Source: Prorocentrum cordatum
Taxonomy: Eukaryota > Sar > Dinophyceae > Prorocentrales > Prorocentraceae
Assembly: GCA_963575745.1 (NCBI GenBank)
Contig: CAUYUJ010015274.1
Location: 187,935-251,934 of the forward strand
DNA length: 64,000 bases
Direction of reading: 5' to 3'
Under the pieces are notes generated by a model. It saw only the letters and a list, made by a program, of their open reading frames with translations, did no database searches and was not told the DNA's origin. How positions within the stretch are numbered: position 1 is the stretch's first letter; the number at the start of each line of letters is the position of its first letter. Shown in pieces: positions 39,791 to 50,436 of this stretch. Both the position numbers and the translations under genes were made by a program.

Positions 39791-39996
39791 CCCAAGACCG
39801 CCCCAAGACCGCTGAAGAGGCCCCCAACAGAGCCCCAAGACGGCCCCAGTGAGCCCGAAACTTGCCCAGCAGGAGCTTCAGACGGCCCAATAGAGCCGCA
39901 GGCCGTCTCGCCGCTGGGCTGCTGTGTGCTAGATACTGCCGCCGACGAGCTGCTGCCTCCGGTGGGCTGCTCCGCTGGCGCCTCATCCTCCCCTCC

Positions 39997-40845
39997 TCAA
40001 ACGGCCTCGCCGTCGGTGGTAGTGAGACGCTTCTTGGCCAGGCGGCTGGAGATCTCCTGCTTGACCTTCGCGGCCTTTTCCAGCCAGGCCTGCACCTCTG
40101 TGTTCTTCGACGTGAACATCTGCTGCATCCTATCCAACTCCGTCTTGATGACGCGGAGCTGCTTCTTCTCGACCTCCTCGACCTCGACCTGCTCCAGGTC
40201 GTCGAAGAGCGATGCATCCCAGAAAACCTAGAAGGCAGGCTTGGGCTCCGACGACGGTGTGTCCGAATCTCCGAGTCCCGCCGCCTTCGCCAACGCCTCC
40301 ACGGCCTGGCGCTTGCCGAGATCGGCCTCCACGAGGGCGATGAAAGCGTTCCTTTCCGTCTCCTCCGCGACCGCGAGGGCGGCCGTCAGGCGCTGCACGT
40401 TGGCCACCGCCTGATCATGCTTGTAGTTGCAGTCCTTCCAAGCCCCCTCGGCCTTAGAGACCAAAGCGGCCTCGGACGGCGCTGGGGGAGGCTTGGAGGC
40501 GCCCGATGCGAGCTGGGCCAACTGCTTCTTGAGAACGGCAACGACCTCGGGGTCCTTGCTGGCAGCGACGGCGGCCATCAGATGGTTCGTGACCGCAGAC
40601 TGCTGCGGTGCCGCCGTCGAACGCCATGGCGCGGGACAGGGTGACCGACCCCGCGATGACGAATGTCGATGGGAAGAACATTCGGAGAAAGCGACCTTCT
40701 TGTGTCCTTTCGAGCGGAAAAGCGACACAGACTGACCACACGAGCAAGTGCACGATCTTGAAACAAGGATGTCATTCCACTCGCAACGCTGACAAGAGCT
40801 GAGCCTGCTCCAAAGCCGCTGAGCGGGAGCAGGCGCCATCGACAT
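39997..40845 (-). pseudogene. Broken ORF: zinc-finger-like and coiled-coil protein, possibly LINE ORF1-like
   Basis: The ATG is at 40845 on the minus strand. 205 codons are open to TAG at 40230-40228; the same frame then continues for 76 codons to TGA at 39999-39997 and stays protein-like beyond. The N-terminus has a CxxC...CxC pattern (SCQRCEW; CTCSCG). The middle and C-terminal parts are Ala/Lys/Glu-rich helices (VVAVLKKQLAQLASG; VEEVEKKQLRVIKTELDRM) typical of coiled coils. Proteins with a CxxC finger followed by coiled coil often accompany dinoflagellate non-LTR retrotransposons, but that assignment is from memory and uncertain. In-frame stops without frame change favour a decayed gene or stop readthrough over assembly indels. 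Confidence 0.5.
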
Positions 40846-41640
40846 GAACTCTGGTTTTGGTTATCGCGTCGAACGAGTGCAGGGTAGGAAGCGATCTGCC
40901 TCAAGCGCCCCGTACAGGCACCAGAGACTGGCGTTGAGGTATGTAGGGTGTCGGAAAAGATGCTCTGGACAACCCGCCGGCCCGACCAGGGCTGTCACCT
41001 CAAGCCAGTGTTGCTTGAGAGGAGGAGGAGGAGGAGGAGGAGGAGGAGGAGGAGGAGGAGGAGGAGGAGGAGGAGGAGGCCTCTGATGCGCTGCCTCAGA
41101 GGTCCCGGCCCCTTCCCCTTCGCCCCGCGTCGGCTCTTCACACGGCCCCTGGTCCCGAAGAGGGCCCCCCCTGAAGGCCGAGATCGAGGAGACGTGCGGG
41201 GATTGAAGGCATGATGTCGTCGGAGATCCGGGCGTCTTGCTCCTGCTCGCCCTTTGCTCTGTGAGCTCCTCGACTCATGCTCCTCTCCTCTCAGAGGAGC
41301 ACGGGGTCACGATAATGGCGCGTTCCAATATTTGTCTGATGTCCAAGATTTCTTGATCGTCCACATGGCTGCAGACACGATGGCCGATCCTATCATGATA
41401 TCATGTCTGTCCTGTTCTCTTCCCTCCCCGCTCTCCTCGCTCTGGAGGCAAGGGTGGGGGGTGCGCTCTCGCCCGACCAGCGCGCGCAGAGGCAGCGGTG
41501 GACGCTGTGGCGGAGGTCGCGAATTCTGGGGACCGCCGGGGCTGGAACTGGGGAGTAGAAGAGCCTTCGTGCGATCGAAATGGGTGCCAAAAGAATGGGG
41601 ACGCAGAGCGACAACAATTGCTTTCAAGTATCGAAGACGC
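40846..41640. other. Unassigned sequence with a GAG tract
   Basis: A (GAG)n tract occupies 41021-41079. The rest is GC-rich without a recognisable product. Frames of 115-150 codons overlap on both strands and do not look like a known family. Confidence 0.5.
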
Positions 41641-41775
41641 CTACGGCAAATCACCGCCGCCCCCTGCCGTTTTGAAAGCGCCTGCGTGGCCGAAAGTTGG
41701 GTTTGAGCTTGGCCAAGCTATCGGGCCACGCGCTCCCCGAGTGGGTTTCAAAAGCCTTCGGGAAACATGTGGGGG
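41626..41775. repeat. Dispersed repeat 'flank A', copy 1 (partial)
   Basis: Shares ATCGAAGACGCCTACGGC, AATCACCGCCGCCCCCTGCC, GCCAAGCTATCGG and CCTTCGGGAAACA with the copies at 44.7, 45.75 and 49.47 kb. In each case a purine tract and/or a GGCCGTCTTGG array follows on the right. Confidence 0.75.
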
Positions 41776-41824
41776 AGGAAGAGGAAGAGGAGGAGAAGGA
41801 GGAAAAAGGAGAAGGGGGAGGATG

Positions 41825-42465
41825 CCTCTTCGGAGCCTCTTGAGGCACTCTTGGGCTCGATTGGGCCATCTTGGGACCGTCTTGGAGGCCATGTGGGTGC
41901 TATCTTGGGCTCTCTTGGAGCCTCTTGAGGGCCTCTTGGGGCCTTCTTGAAACTTCTCGGGGGCCTCTTTGGCCGTCTCAGGGCGTTCCTGGCCCGCTTG
42001 ACGCCGTCGGGAGCCGTCTTGGGGGCCTCTCTGAACCAGCTTGGGACCCTCTTGGGGCGCTTCGGGGCCGTCTTGGAGACCATCTTGGGCGTCTTGGAGG
42101 CCTCTCGGGCCGTCTTGGGGCCGTCTTGGAGGCCTCTTGGGCCGTCATGGAGCCATCTTGGAGGCCTCGTGGGCGATCTTGGGGCGATCTTGGGGGCCTC
42201 GTGGGCCGTCTTCAGCCGTCGGAATGCCGAGAAGAAGCAAATGCAACAATTTTTAAACAAAAACCCAACGAAAACCGGAAAACAATGATTTTGGCCTCGT
42301 CGGGCCCTCCCGGAGGACCTCTTGGAGGCCTCTTGGGTTGTGTTGGGCCGCCTTGGAGGCTTCTCGGGCGATCTTGGAGGTATCTTGGACTCTCTTGGGC
42401 CGTCTTGGAGGCCATCTTAGGCCAACGTGGCCATCTTGGAGGCCATCTTGAGCCGTCTCGGAGGA
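41825..42465. repeat. GGCCGTCTTGG decamer arrays with conserved linker
   Basis: Runs of GAGGCCTCTTGGGCCGTCTT-like units (41825-42210 and 42300-42465) are separated by a linker at 42213-42300 (GCCGTCGGAATGCCGAGAAG, AAAACC...GGAAAAC, AATGATTTTGGCC). The arrangement array-linker-array recurs at 45.12-45.70, 47.14-47.36, 48.37-48.80, 48.79-49.43 and near 60.0 kb. Confidence 0.85.
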
Positions 42466-42563
42466 TTTTTTCCCAACCATCCTGTGGTGTTGGGTCCTCG
42501 TTTTGAAGAGACAGCGCCCCGCGTCCCTCCTTCATCCCGCTGCCTCCTCCCCCTCCTCCTCCC

Positions 42564-42941
<378 letters not shown>

Positions 42942-42943
42942 CC

Positions 42944-44128
42944 CACTTCGGCACACCCCTCACACGTTTCGTGGCCCCATAGGGAGCTCCACCGAATGTC
43001 CCAGTGGGTGTGCCCGCATGCGTCCCGCACACCCATTCCGGCACACCCCTCACATGTTTCGTGGCTCCATAGGGAGCTCCACCGAAGGTCCCAGTAGGTG
43101 TGCCCGTTTGCGTCCCGCACACCCATTTCGGCACACCCCTTACACGTTTCGTGGCCCCGTAGGGAGCTCCACCGAAGGTCCGAGTGGGTGTGCCCGCATG
43201 CGTCCCGCACACCCATTTCGGCACACCCTTCACACGCTTCGTGGCTCCATAGGTAGCTCCACCGAAGGTCCGAGTGGGTGTGCCCGCATGCGTCCCGCAC
43301 ACCCATTTCAGCACACCCCTCACACGTTTCGTGGCCCCATAGGGAGCTCCACCGAAGGTCCCAGTGGGTGTGCCCGCATGCGTCCCACACACCCATTTCG
43401 GCACACCCCTCACACGTTTCGTGGCCCCATAGGGAGCTCCACCGAAGGTCCCAGCGGGTGTGCCCGCATGCGTCCCGCACACCCATTTCGGCACACCCCT
43501 GACACGTTTCGTGGCCCCATAGGGAGCTCCACCGAAGGTCCTAGTGGGTGTGCCCGCACGCGTCCCGCACACCCATTTCGGCACACCCCTCACACGTTTC
43601 GTGGCCCCATAGGGAGCTCCACCGAAGGTCCCAGTGGGTGTGCCCGCTTGCGTCCCGCACACCCATTTCGGGACACGTTTCGTGGCCCCATAGGGAGCTC
43701 CACCGAAGGTCCCAGTGGGTGTGCCCGCTTGCGTCCCGCACACCCATTTCGGCACACCCCTCACACATTTCGTGGCCCCATAGGGAACTCCACAAAAGGT
43801 CCCAGTGGGTGTGCCCGCATGCGACCCGAACACCCATTTCGGCACACCCCTCACACGTTTCGTGGCCCCATAGGGAGCTCCACCGAAGGTCCCGGTGGGT
43901 GTGCCCGCACGCGTCCCGCACGCCCATTTCGGCACACCCCTCACACGTTTCGTGGCCCCATAGGGAGCTCCACCGAAGGTCCGAGTGGGTGTGCCCGCAT
44001 GCGTCCCGCACATCCATTTCGGCACACCCTTCACACGTTTCGTGGCCCCCTAGGGAGCTCCACCGAAGGTCCCAGTGGGTGTGCCCGCTTGCGTCCCGCA
44101 CACCCATTTCGGCACACCCCTTGGAGGA
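42944..44128. repeat. 90-bp tandem repeat, 13 units
   Basis: Each unit contains CACACCCCTCACACGTTTCG, TGGCCCCATAGGGAGCTCC, ACCGAAGGTCCCAGTGGGTG and TGCCCGCATGCGTCCCGCAC. The TGTGCCCGC landmark recurs every 90 bp from 43010 to 44081. One unit (near 43665) has lost about 9 bp, a multiple of 3. Because 90 is a multiple of 3, a 30-residue peptide repeat is open in several frames on both strands (GTFGGAPYGATKRV on the minus strand). A solitary diverged copy lies at about 44593-44640. Confidence 0.93.
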
Positions 44129-44736
44129 GCGGCCCGCCACAGCGGCGCCTTCTCTCTGCTGTCCAACTGTTTGGCCTCGCGCCGCGGACGCCCTGCGCGC
44201 GTCGCTGGGGCCCTCTCGGGGCGATCAGCGCGCGTCGCGCGAACTCCGCGCTGCGCTCTGTCCAGCGCCTCGCTCGCCTGTCGTCGCTCCGCCCGGCGGC
44301 CAGAGCCATGCGCGTTATCAATTAGCCAGCAAGCAATCTCTGTTCCACACAGCGTACGAACCGTGCGCGTCACTGTGACCCCTTCGGGGAGACCTGCGCG
44401 CATCGCGAGGGCTCCGCCTTGCGCTGCGCCCGCAGCCTTAGACTTTGGAGTGCGCGGGCAAAGGAAAAGGAAAAAGAAGGGGAGGAAACGGGCGCGGTCC
44501 TCGTGTGGGGCGTGCCGACATGGGCGTCGCGGCGCGCGGGCGCTGCCGTCGGGGTTCCCAGGGAAGCCCCCTGCAGAGGCTACGCCACACAATTCGGCAC
44601 ACCTTCATACGGTTCGTGGCCCCATAGGGAGCACCACCGAAGAAGATATTCACAATTGCGGTGCTCACAACTGCGTATGGTTGGGTCCCTCGCCAGGATA
44701 ATTGGGGGATTGAGGTCCTGGGCAATCTTTTCTGGT
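44129..44736. other. Unassigned sequence
   Basis: GC-rich, containing the solitary copy of the 90-bp unit (44593-44640, CGTGGCCCCATAGGGAGCAC). Frames open on both strands run on from the repeat; none resembles a known family. Confidence 0.5.
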
Positions 44737-45015
44737 GGCCGGCGGGACGGGCCGAAACCTTAGGGGGATATCTTTTGGAGAAGAACCAAAACCAAAACCG
44801 AAAGGGTTCACCACGCCAGGCACCCCTGAGATGAATCAGCAGGGGGCGGCGGATCGAAGACGCCTACGGCGAATCACCGCCGCCCCCCGCCTCTTAAAAT
44901 CGCCCATGTGGCCGAGCGTTGTGGCAAAAGCTCTGCTAAGGTATCGGGCCATGTATTCCCCCAGCCGCTATGGAAAGCCTCCGGGGAACACTTGGGGGAG
45001 GATGGCGGGGAATAT
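44737..45015. repeat. Dispersed repeat 'flank A', copy 2
   Basis: Starts GGCCGGCGGGACGGGCCGAA, continues with AACCAAAACCAAAACC, CACGCCAGGCACCCC, GAAGACGCCTACGGCGAATC and GCTAAGGTATCGGGCC, and ends CCTCCGGGGAACACTTGGG. It is followed by a GAG tract (45030-45106). Confidence 0.8.
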
Positions 45016-45740
45016 CAAGAGGAGGCGGAGGAGGAGGTGGAGGAGGAGGAGGAGGAGGAGGAGGAGGAGGAGGAGGAGGAGGAGGAGGAGGAGGAGGAGG
45101 AGGAGGAAAACATATTGGGGCCTCTGGGGACACTCTTGGGGCCTCCTGGAAGCTTCCTGGGAGCCTCGTGGACCTTTGGGGGTTTCTCGGGAGCCTGTTT
45201 GGCCGTCTTGGTGGGCTCCTGGCCCGTCTGAAGCCAGTTTGGGGGCCTCTCTGGGCCGACTTGGGGCCCTCTTGGAAGTCTTGGAGGCCTCTTGGGGCCG
45301 TCTTGGAGACCTCTTTGGCCGTCTTGGGGGCATCTTGGAGACCTCGTGGGCGATTTCGGGGGCCTCTTGGGCCGTCTTGAGCCGTCGGAATGCCGAGAAG
45401 AAACAAATCCCATAATCCTTCAAAAACCAATGGAAAAGTAATGATGTTGGCCTTGTTCGGGCCTTCCTGGAGGCCCTCTTGGAGGCCTTTTTGGGCCGTA
45501 TTGAAGGCTTCTTGGGCCGTCTTGGGCCATGTTGAGGCCATCCTGAGGCTATCTGAGGCCGTCTTGGGTACATTTTCGGCCGTCTTGGATGCATCTTGGG
45601 GCCATCTTAGCCGTCTTGGAGGCCATCTAGGGCCGTCTTGGAGGCGCCTTGGAGACCATCCTGGGCCATCTAGGCCGTTTTGGACGCCATCTTGGGCCAA
45701 CTGGAGGAAACAAGGGCACGACGGATGCGTTTTGGGGATT
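45016..45740. repeat. GAG tract, decamer arrays and linker
   Basis: (GAG)n at about 45030-45106, decamer array 45115-45375, linker 45376-45465 (GCCGTCGGAATGCCGAGAAG), second array 45466-45700. This is the same modular order as at 41.8-42.5 kb. Confidence 0.8.
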
Positions 45741-45751
45741 TTCCGGGTGGC

Positions 45752-45995
45752 CGGCGGGACGGGCCGAAGCCCCAGGGGGAGGTCTTTGGAAGAATAACCA
45801 AAACCAAAACCATATAGTTTGGCACGCCGGGCACCCCTTTGCTCAAGCAAAAGGGGCTACGGCGAATCACCGCCGCCCCCTGCCTTTTTGGAAGCGCCTA
45901 TGTGGCCAAACGTTGAGGCTAGACCTGCCAAGCTATCGGACCATGTGTTCCCCGAATCGGTTTGGAAAGCCTTCGGGGAACACGTGGGCATCTTG
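45752..45995. repeat. Dispersed repeat 'flank A', copy 3
   Basis: GGCCGGCGGGACGGGCCGAA through CGGTTTGGAAAGCCTTCGG and GGGAACACGTGGGCATCTTG. It is nearly identical in its right half to the copy at 49467-49733, suggesting a recent copy or conversion. Confidence 0.85.
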
Positions 45996-46019
45996 AAGGT
46001 CATCTTGGCCGTCTGGAGG

Positions 46020-46740
46020 CCATTTACCTAACAGCGTGGACTGATAGGTTTCTAGTTGACTCAAAAGAGCTCACAGATCACTCCACAGGGGGGTCCGGGC
46101 AGGCGTTGGGAGTTGCCGGCCGGCAGGGTGCCGGGCCTGTGCCGGGCTCGTTTTTCACCAACAGTCACACACTTCGTGCTCGTCGACCTCTCAGAACCCC
46201 ATTCCCAGGCCACATTCTGAATAACCGGATGCAACAGTCACACACTTGGTGCTCCTTGACCTCCCAGAACGCCATTCCCGGGCCACATTCGGAATAGCCG
46301 GACGCAACAGTCATACAATTCTTCGTATTTGACACCCCAGAACTCCATTCCCGGGCCACATTCTGATTAACGGGATGCAACAGTCACACATTTCGAGCTC
46401 TTTGGCATCCCAGAACCCCATTCCCAGGCCACATTCGGAATAACAGGATGCAAGAGTCACACACTTCGTGCTCCGAGACCTCCCAGAACGCCATTCCCAG
46501 GCTACATTTGGAAAAATCGCACACAACAGGTATACACGCCGGGCTATCTGGCTGTCTGGAACGGCAATCCCGGGATACATTCAGAGTAATCCCACGCGAC
46601 AGTCACACACTTTGTGCTCTGTGACCTCTCAGAACTTCATATCTGGGCGACACTCCTGGGCAACACTCGTTCTCTCACTATCATGCAACACTCATACACA
46701 GTGTCCTTGTCGACCTGTCACATCTCAACTTTCAATTCCC
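46020..46740. repeat. Segment B with a 73-bp minisatellite, copy 1
   Basis: A leader (46025-46160: TACCTAACAGCG, CTCCACAGGGGGGTC) precedes seven or so 73-bp units. CAGTCACAC or a variant occurs at 46162, 46235, 46308, 46381, 46454, 46527 and 46600. Each unit contains TCCCAGAAC and GGCCACATTC. The leader and unit recur at 47365-47930. Confidence 0.85.
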
Positions 46741-47111
46741 TGACACAACCGTCACACACACACACTGATTTCTCTGAGTTTTCAGAAAGCAGTGTCTCGT
46801 TTGGAGAAACATACTTTCAAGCTCCATGCGTTGATAGCAATGTCTCCTTTGAACACTCATCCATTCATTTTCCACGCGTTGATAGCAGTGATTCGTTTGG
46901 ACATATATCTATTCAAGTTCCGTGCGTTGATAGCAGTGTCTCGTTTATACATGTAGTCATTCAAGCGACATGCGTCCATGGCAGTACCTTGTTTGACAAC
47001 ACATCGAATCAAGCTCAGCGCGACGATGACAACAGCTTTTGCATCACTATTACTGTTACTGTTGGTATCACAGTGCCTCTCACTGCTGTTGCATGTTTCA
47101 GTTATACTTAG
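46683..47111 (+). CDS. Small ORF with 16-residue repeats and a hydrophobic C-terminus
   Basis: From ATG 46683 the frame is open for 142 codons. A 48-bp unit recurs (TTGATAGC landmarks at 46831, 46879, 46927, then a diverged copy at 46975). It gives 16-residue repeats of the type CVDSSVSFxHxxIQxP. The C-terminus (FCITITVTVGITVPLTAVAC) is hydrophobic enough for a membrane segment. The first part overlaps the end of the 73-bp minisatellite. No known family. It may be a real secreted or membrane-type repeat protein or only a translated minisatellite; nothing upstream decides. Confidence 0.3.
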   Translation: MQHSYTVSLSTCHISTFNSLTQPSHTHTDFSEFSESSVSFGETYFQAPCVDSNVSFEHSSIHFPRVDSSDSFGHISIQVPCVDSSVSFIHVVIQATCVHGSTLFDNTSNQAQRDDDNSFCITITVTVGITVPLTAVACFSYT

Positions 47112-47139
47112 ACACATCGCTGTTAGGTTGCTTTGCCGG

Positions 47140-47364
47140 GATAATTTGACCCTTTCGGGCCTTCTTGGAGGACGTCTTGGAGGGCTCTTGGGCCGTCTTG
47201 GAGGCCATCTTGAGCGTCTTGGAGACCTCTTGGGCCGTCTTGGGGGCCTCTTGGGGCCGTGTCTTGGGCGACCTTTGGGGGCACTTGGGCCGTCTCGGGC
47301 CGTCGGAAGGCAGAAAAAAAAAACAAATGCCACAATCCATCAAAAACCCATGGGAAATCAATGA
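47140..47364. repeat. Decamer array and linker
   Basis: GGCCGTCTTGG array (47150-47300) then the linker GGGCCGTCGGAAGGCAG...AAAAACCCATGGGAAATC. Unlike other copies, no second array follows; segment B begins directly. Confidence 0.8.
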
Positions 47365-47932
47365 TTACCTAACAGCGAAGACTGATTGGTTTCTAGTAGA
47401 TTCAAAAGAGAGCAGCAGATGACTCCACAGGGGGGTCTGGGCAGCCGTTGGGGAGGTGTTGGGGTTTGCCGGCGGGGATCGTTTTTCGTATACAGTCACA
47501 CACTTCGTGCTCTTCGACCTCCCAGAACTGCATTCCCGGGCCACATTCTGAATGCCCGGAGCCAATTGTACGCCACTGCGTGCTCTTCGACTTCCCAGAA
47601 CTCCATTCCCGGGCCACATTTTGGATGCCCCGAGCCAACTGTAGACCACTTCGTGCTCTTCAAGTTCCCAGAACTCCATTCCTGGGCCACATTTTGGATG
47701 CCTGGAGCCAACTGTAGGCCACTTCGTGCTCTTCGAGTTCCCAGAATTCCATTCCCGGGCCACATTTTGAATGCCCCGAGCCAACTGTAGGCCACTTCGT
47801 GCTCTTCAAGTTCCCAGAACTCCATTCCTGGGCATGATTTTGAATGCCCGGAGCCAACTGTAGGCCACTTCGTGTTCTTCTAGTTCCCAGAATCCATTCC
47901 TGGGCCACATTTTGAATGCTGAGGCAGGCTGA
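47365..47932. repeat. Segment B with a 73-bp minisatellite, copy 2
   Basis: The leader TACCTAACAGCGAAGACTG through CCACAGGGGGGTCTGGGC parallels 46025-46160. About six units of ~73 bp follow (CTTCGTGCTCTTC landmarks about every 72-73 bp from 47505). Units here contain GCCAACTGTAGGCCAC in place of the GATGCAACAGTCACAC of copy 1. Confidence 0.85.
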
Positions 47933-48235
47933 TGCTGCGGCCGAGGCAGGCTGAGGCTGAGGCAGGCTGAGGCTGAGGCCGAGGCTGAAGGCAGACTGAG
48001 GCTGAGGCTGAAGCAGACTGAGGCTGAGGCTGAGGCAGGCTGAGGCTGAGCTGAGGCTGAGGCTGAGGCTGAGGCTGAGGCTGAGGCTGAGGCAGGCTGA
48101 GGCTGAGGCCGAGGCTGAAGGCAGACTGAGGCTGAGGCTGAAGCAGGCTGAGGCTGAGGCTGAGGCAGGCTGAGGCTGAGGCAGGCTGAGGCTGAGGCTG
48201 AGGCAGGCTGAGGCTGAGGCTGTGACTGCGACTGC
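47933..48235. repeat. (GAGGCT)n hexanucleotide tract
   Basis: GAGGCT/GAGGCA units with GCAGACTGAGGC and GAGGCCGAGGCTGAA interruptions, organised in two near-identical ~140-bp halves. Open frames (Ser/Leu- or Ala-rich) are artefacts. Confidence 0.93.
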
Positions 48236-48369
48236 CGTTGCCGCTGCGACTGTCATCGCGAATGCGACTACGACTGCGAGAACAGCAGAATTCTACAACT
48301 GGATTTTCATCTGAATCTTAAGGGGAATGCTTTCAGATATGCTTCTACACATCGCTGTTAGGTTGCTTT

Positions 48370-49430
48370 GCCGGGATAATTTTGGCCTTTTCGGGTCTTC
48401 CTGGAGGCCCTCTTGGAGGCCTCTTGGGCCGTCTTGGGCCATCTTAGGGCCATGTTCGGCCGTCTTGGTGGGCTCCTGGTCCGTCTGACGCCGGCGGAGG
48501 CCGTTTGGGGAACCCCTATGGGCCGACTTGGGGCCCTCTTGGAATGCTCCAGGGCCGTCTTGGAGGCCCATCTTGGGCGTCTTAGAGGCCTCCTGTGCCG
48601 TCTTGGGGGCCTCTTGGGGCTGTCTTGGGGCCCTCTTGGGCTGTTCTCGGGTTATCTTGGAGGCCTCTTGGGCGATCTTTCGGCGATCTTCGGGGGCTCT
48701 TGGGCCGTCTCGGGCCGTCGGAAGGCCGAAAAGAAGCAAATGTCAACATCCGTCAAAACCGTAGGAAAATCAAGGTTTTGGGCCTCGTCTGGCCTTCCTG
48801 GAGGCCCTCTTGGGGACCTCTTGGGCCGTCTTGGGCCAGCTGCGAGCCAACTTCGGCCATCTTGGTGGGTTCCTGGCACGTCTGACGCCGTCGGGAGCCG
48901 TCTTGGGGTCCTTTCTGGGCCGACTTGGGGCCCTCTTTGGGCGCTTCGGTGCCGTATTGGAGGCCATCTTGGGCGTCTTGGAGGCCATCTTGGGCGTGTT
49001 GGAGGCCTCTTGGGCCGCCTTGGGGCCCTCTTGGGGCCGTCTTGGAGGCCACTTGGGCCGTCATAGGGGCCCTTTGGGGGGCCTCTTGGGCGATCTTGGG
49101 GGCCTCTTGGGCCGTCTTGGGCCGCCGGAAAGCCGAAAAGGCGCAAATGCCAAAATCCTCCCAAAACCTTCGGAAAATCAATGATTTTGGCCCTTCCGGG
49201 CCTTCCTGGAGGACGTCTTGCAGGGCTCTTGGGCCGTCTTGGAGGCCTCTTGCGGGCCTGTTGGGCTATCTGAAGCCGTCTTGGGTACATCTTGGGCCGT
49301 CTTGGAGGCATCTTGGGGCCATCTGAGCCGTCTTGGAGGCCATCTTGGGCCGTCTTGGAGACGTCTTGGAGACCATCCTGGGCCATCTTGGCCGTCTTGG
49401 ACGCCATCGTAGGCCGTCTTGGAGGATTTT
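48370..49430. repeat. Three decamer arrays with two linkers
   Basis: Arrays at 48370-48715, 48790-49125 and 49195-49425. Linkers are at 48716-48790 (GGCCGTCGGAAGGCCGAAAA) and 49126-49195 (GGCCGCCGGAAAGCCGAAAA), each ending in GGAAAATCAA. The third array ends GGAGGATTTTTTGTGAACG, matching the end of the array at 42465 (GGAGGATTTTTTCCCAACC). Confidence 0.85.
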
Positions 49431-49466
49431 TTGTGAACGTTGGGGTCCTGGACACTCCTCCCGGGA

Positions 49467-49733
49467 CCCCGGTGGGACGGGCCGAAGCGCCAGGCGGAGT
49501 TCTTTTGGAAAAGAACCACAACCAAACCGAAAGGATCCAGCACGCCAGGCACCCCTGCGATGAATCGACAGGGGGCGGCGTATCGAAGACGCCTACGGCG
49601 AATCCCCGCCGCCACCTGCCTTTTTGGAAGCGCCTATGTGGCCGAAAGTTGAGGACAGACCTGCCAAGCTATCGGACCATGTGTTCCCCGAATCGGTTTG
49701 GAAAGCCTTCGGGGAACACGTGGGCATCTTGAA
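49467..49733. repeat. Dispersed repeat 'flank A', copy 4
   Basis: GGTGGGACGGGCCGAAGC, ACCACAACCAAACCG, CACGCCAGGCACCCC, GAAGACGCCTACGGCGAATC, GCCAAGCTATCGGACCATG, GGGGAACACGTGGGCATCTT. The complete order matches copies 2 and 3. Confidence 0.85.
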
Positions 49734-49739
49734 GGTCAT

Positions 49740-50003
49740 CTTGGCCGCCTGGAGGCCATTTTGACTCTTTCGGGCCTTCTTGGAGGACGTCTTGGAGGGC
49801 TCTTGGGCCGTCTTGGAGGCCATCTTGAGCGTCTTGGAGGCCTCTTGGGCCGTCTTGGGGGCCTCGTGGGGCCGTCTTGGGCGCCTCTTGGCCGTCTTCG
49901 AGGCCATCGAGGGCGTCTTGGAGGCCCCTTGGGCCGTCTTGGGGCCCTCGTGGGGCCGTCTTGAGGGCCTCTTGGGATTTCCTGGGGCTATCTTGGGGGC
50001 CGC
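49740..50003. repeat. Decamer array
   Basis: GGCCGTCTTGG units following flank A copy 4, ending GGGCTATCTTGGGGGCCGCG, where the ~90-bp minisatellite starts. Confidence 0.85.
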
Positions 50004-50420
50004 GCGAGGAAGCCCGGCGGCCGCGACCCCCCTGGCTCGCCGGCGCTGGTTTCTGATTATTTGCGATTGTGTTTTCCTCCCCCCAGGCCCCGTCCAAGGA
50101 CGCCTGGCGGCCGCGCGCCCCTCCCTGGCTCGCTGGCGCTGGTTCCCAATTGTTTGCGATTGTGCTTCGCCTTTCCAGTTCCCGCCCAAAGACGCCCGGC
50201 GGCCGCGACCCCCCTCGCTTGTTGGCGCTGGTTTCTGATCATTCGCGACTGTGCTTGCTCCCCCCAGGCCCCGCCTGGCGGCCGCGCGCCCCCCCTGGCT
50301 CGCTGGCGGTGGTTCCCGATTATTTGCTGTTGTGTTTCGCGTTTCCAGTGCCCGCCCAAAGACGCCTGGCGGCCGCGACCCCGCTGGCTCGCTGGCGCTG
50401 GTTTCTGATTATTTTCAATT
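50004..50420. repeat. Minisatellite of alternating A/B units (~90 bp, 5 units)
   Basis: Every unit begins GGCGGCCGCG and contains GGCTCGCTGGCGCTGGTT. Type A continues TCTGATTATTTG...CTCCCCCCAGGCCCCG, and type B continues CCCAATTGTTTG...CCTTTCCAGTTCCCGCCC. The order A-B-A-B-A gives a higher-order dimer. Each unit carries a pyrimidine tract plus CAG resembling a 3' splice site. Confidence 0.8.
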
Positions 50421-50436
50421 GCGCTTGTTCGTGCTG

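Noticed and set aside
42944-44128. CRISPR-like array (regular units)
   Set aside because: Units are contiguous without unique spacers and the genome is eukaryotic; it is an ordinary tandem repeat. The same applies to the 73-bp arrays.
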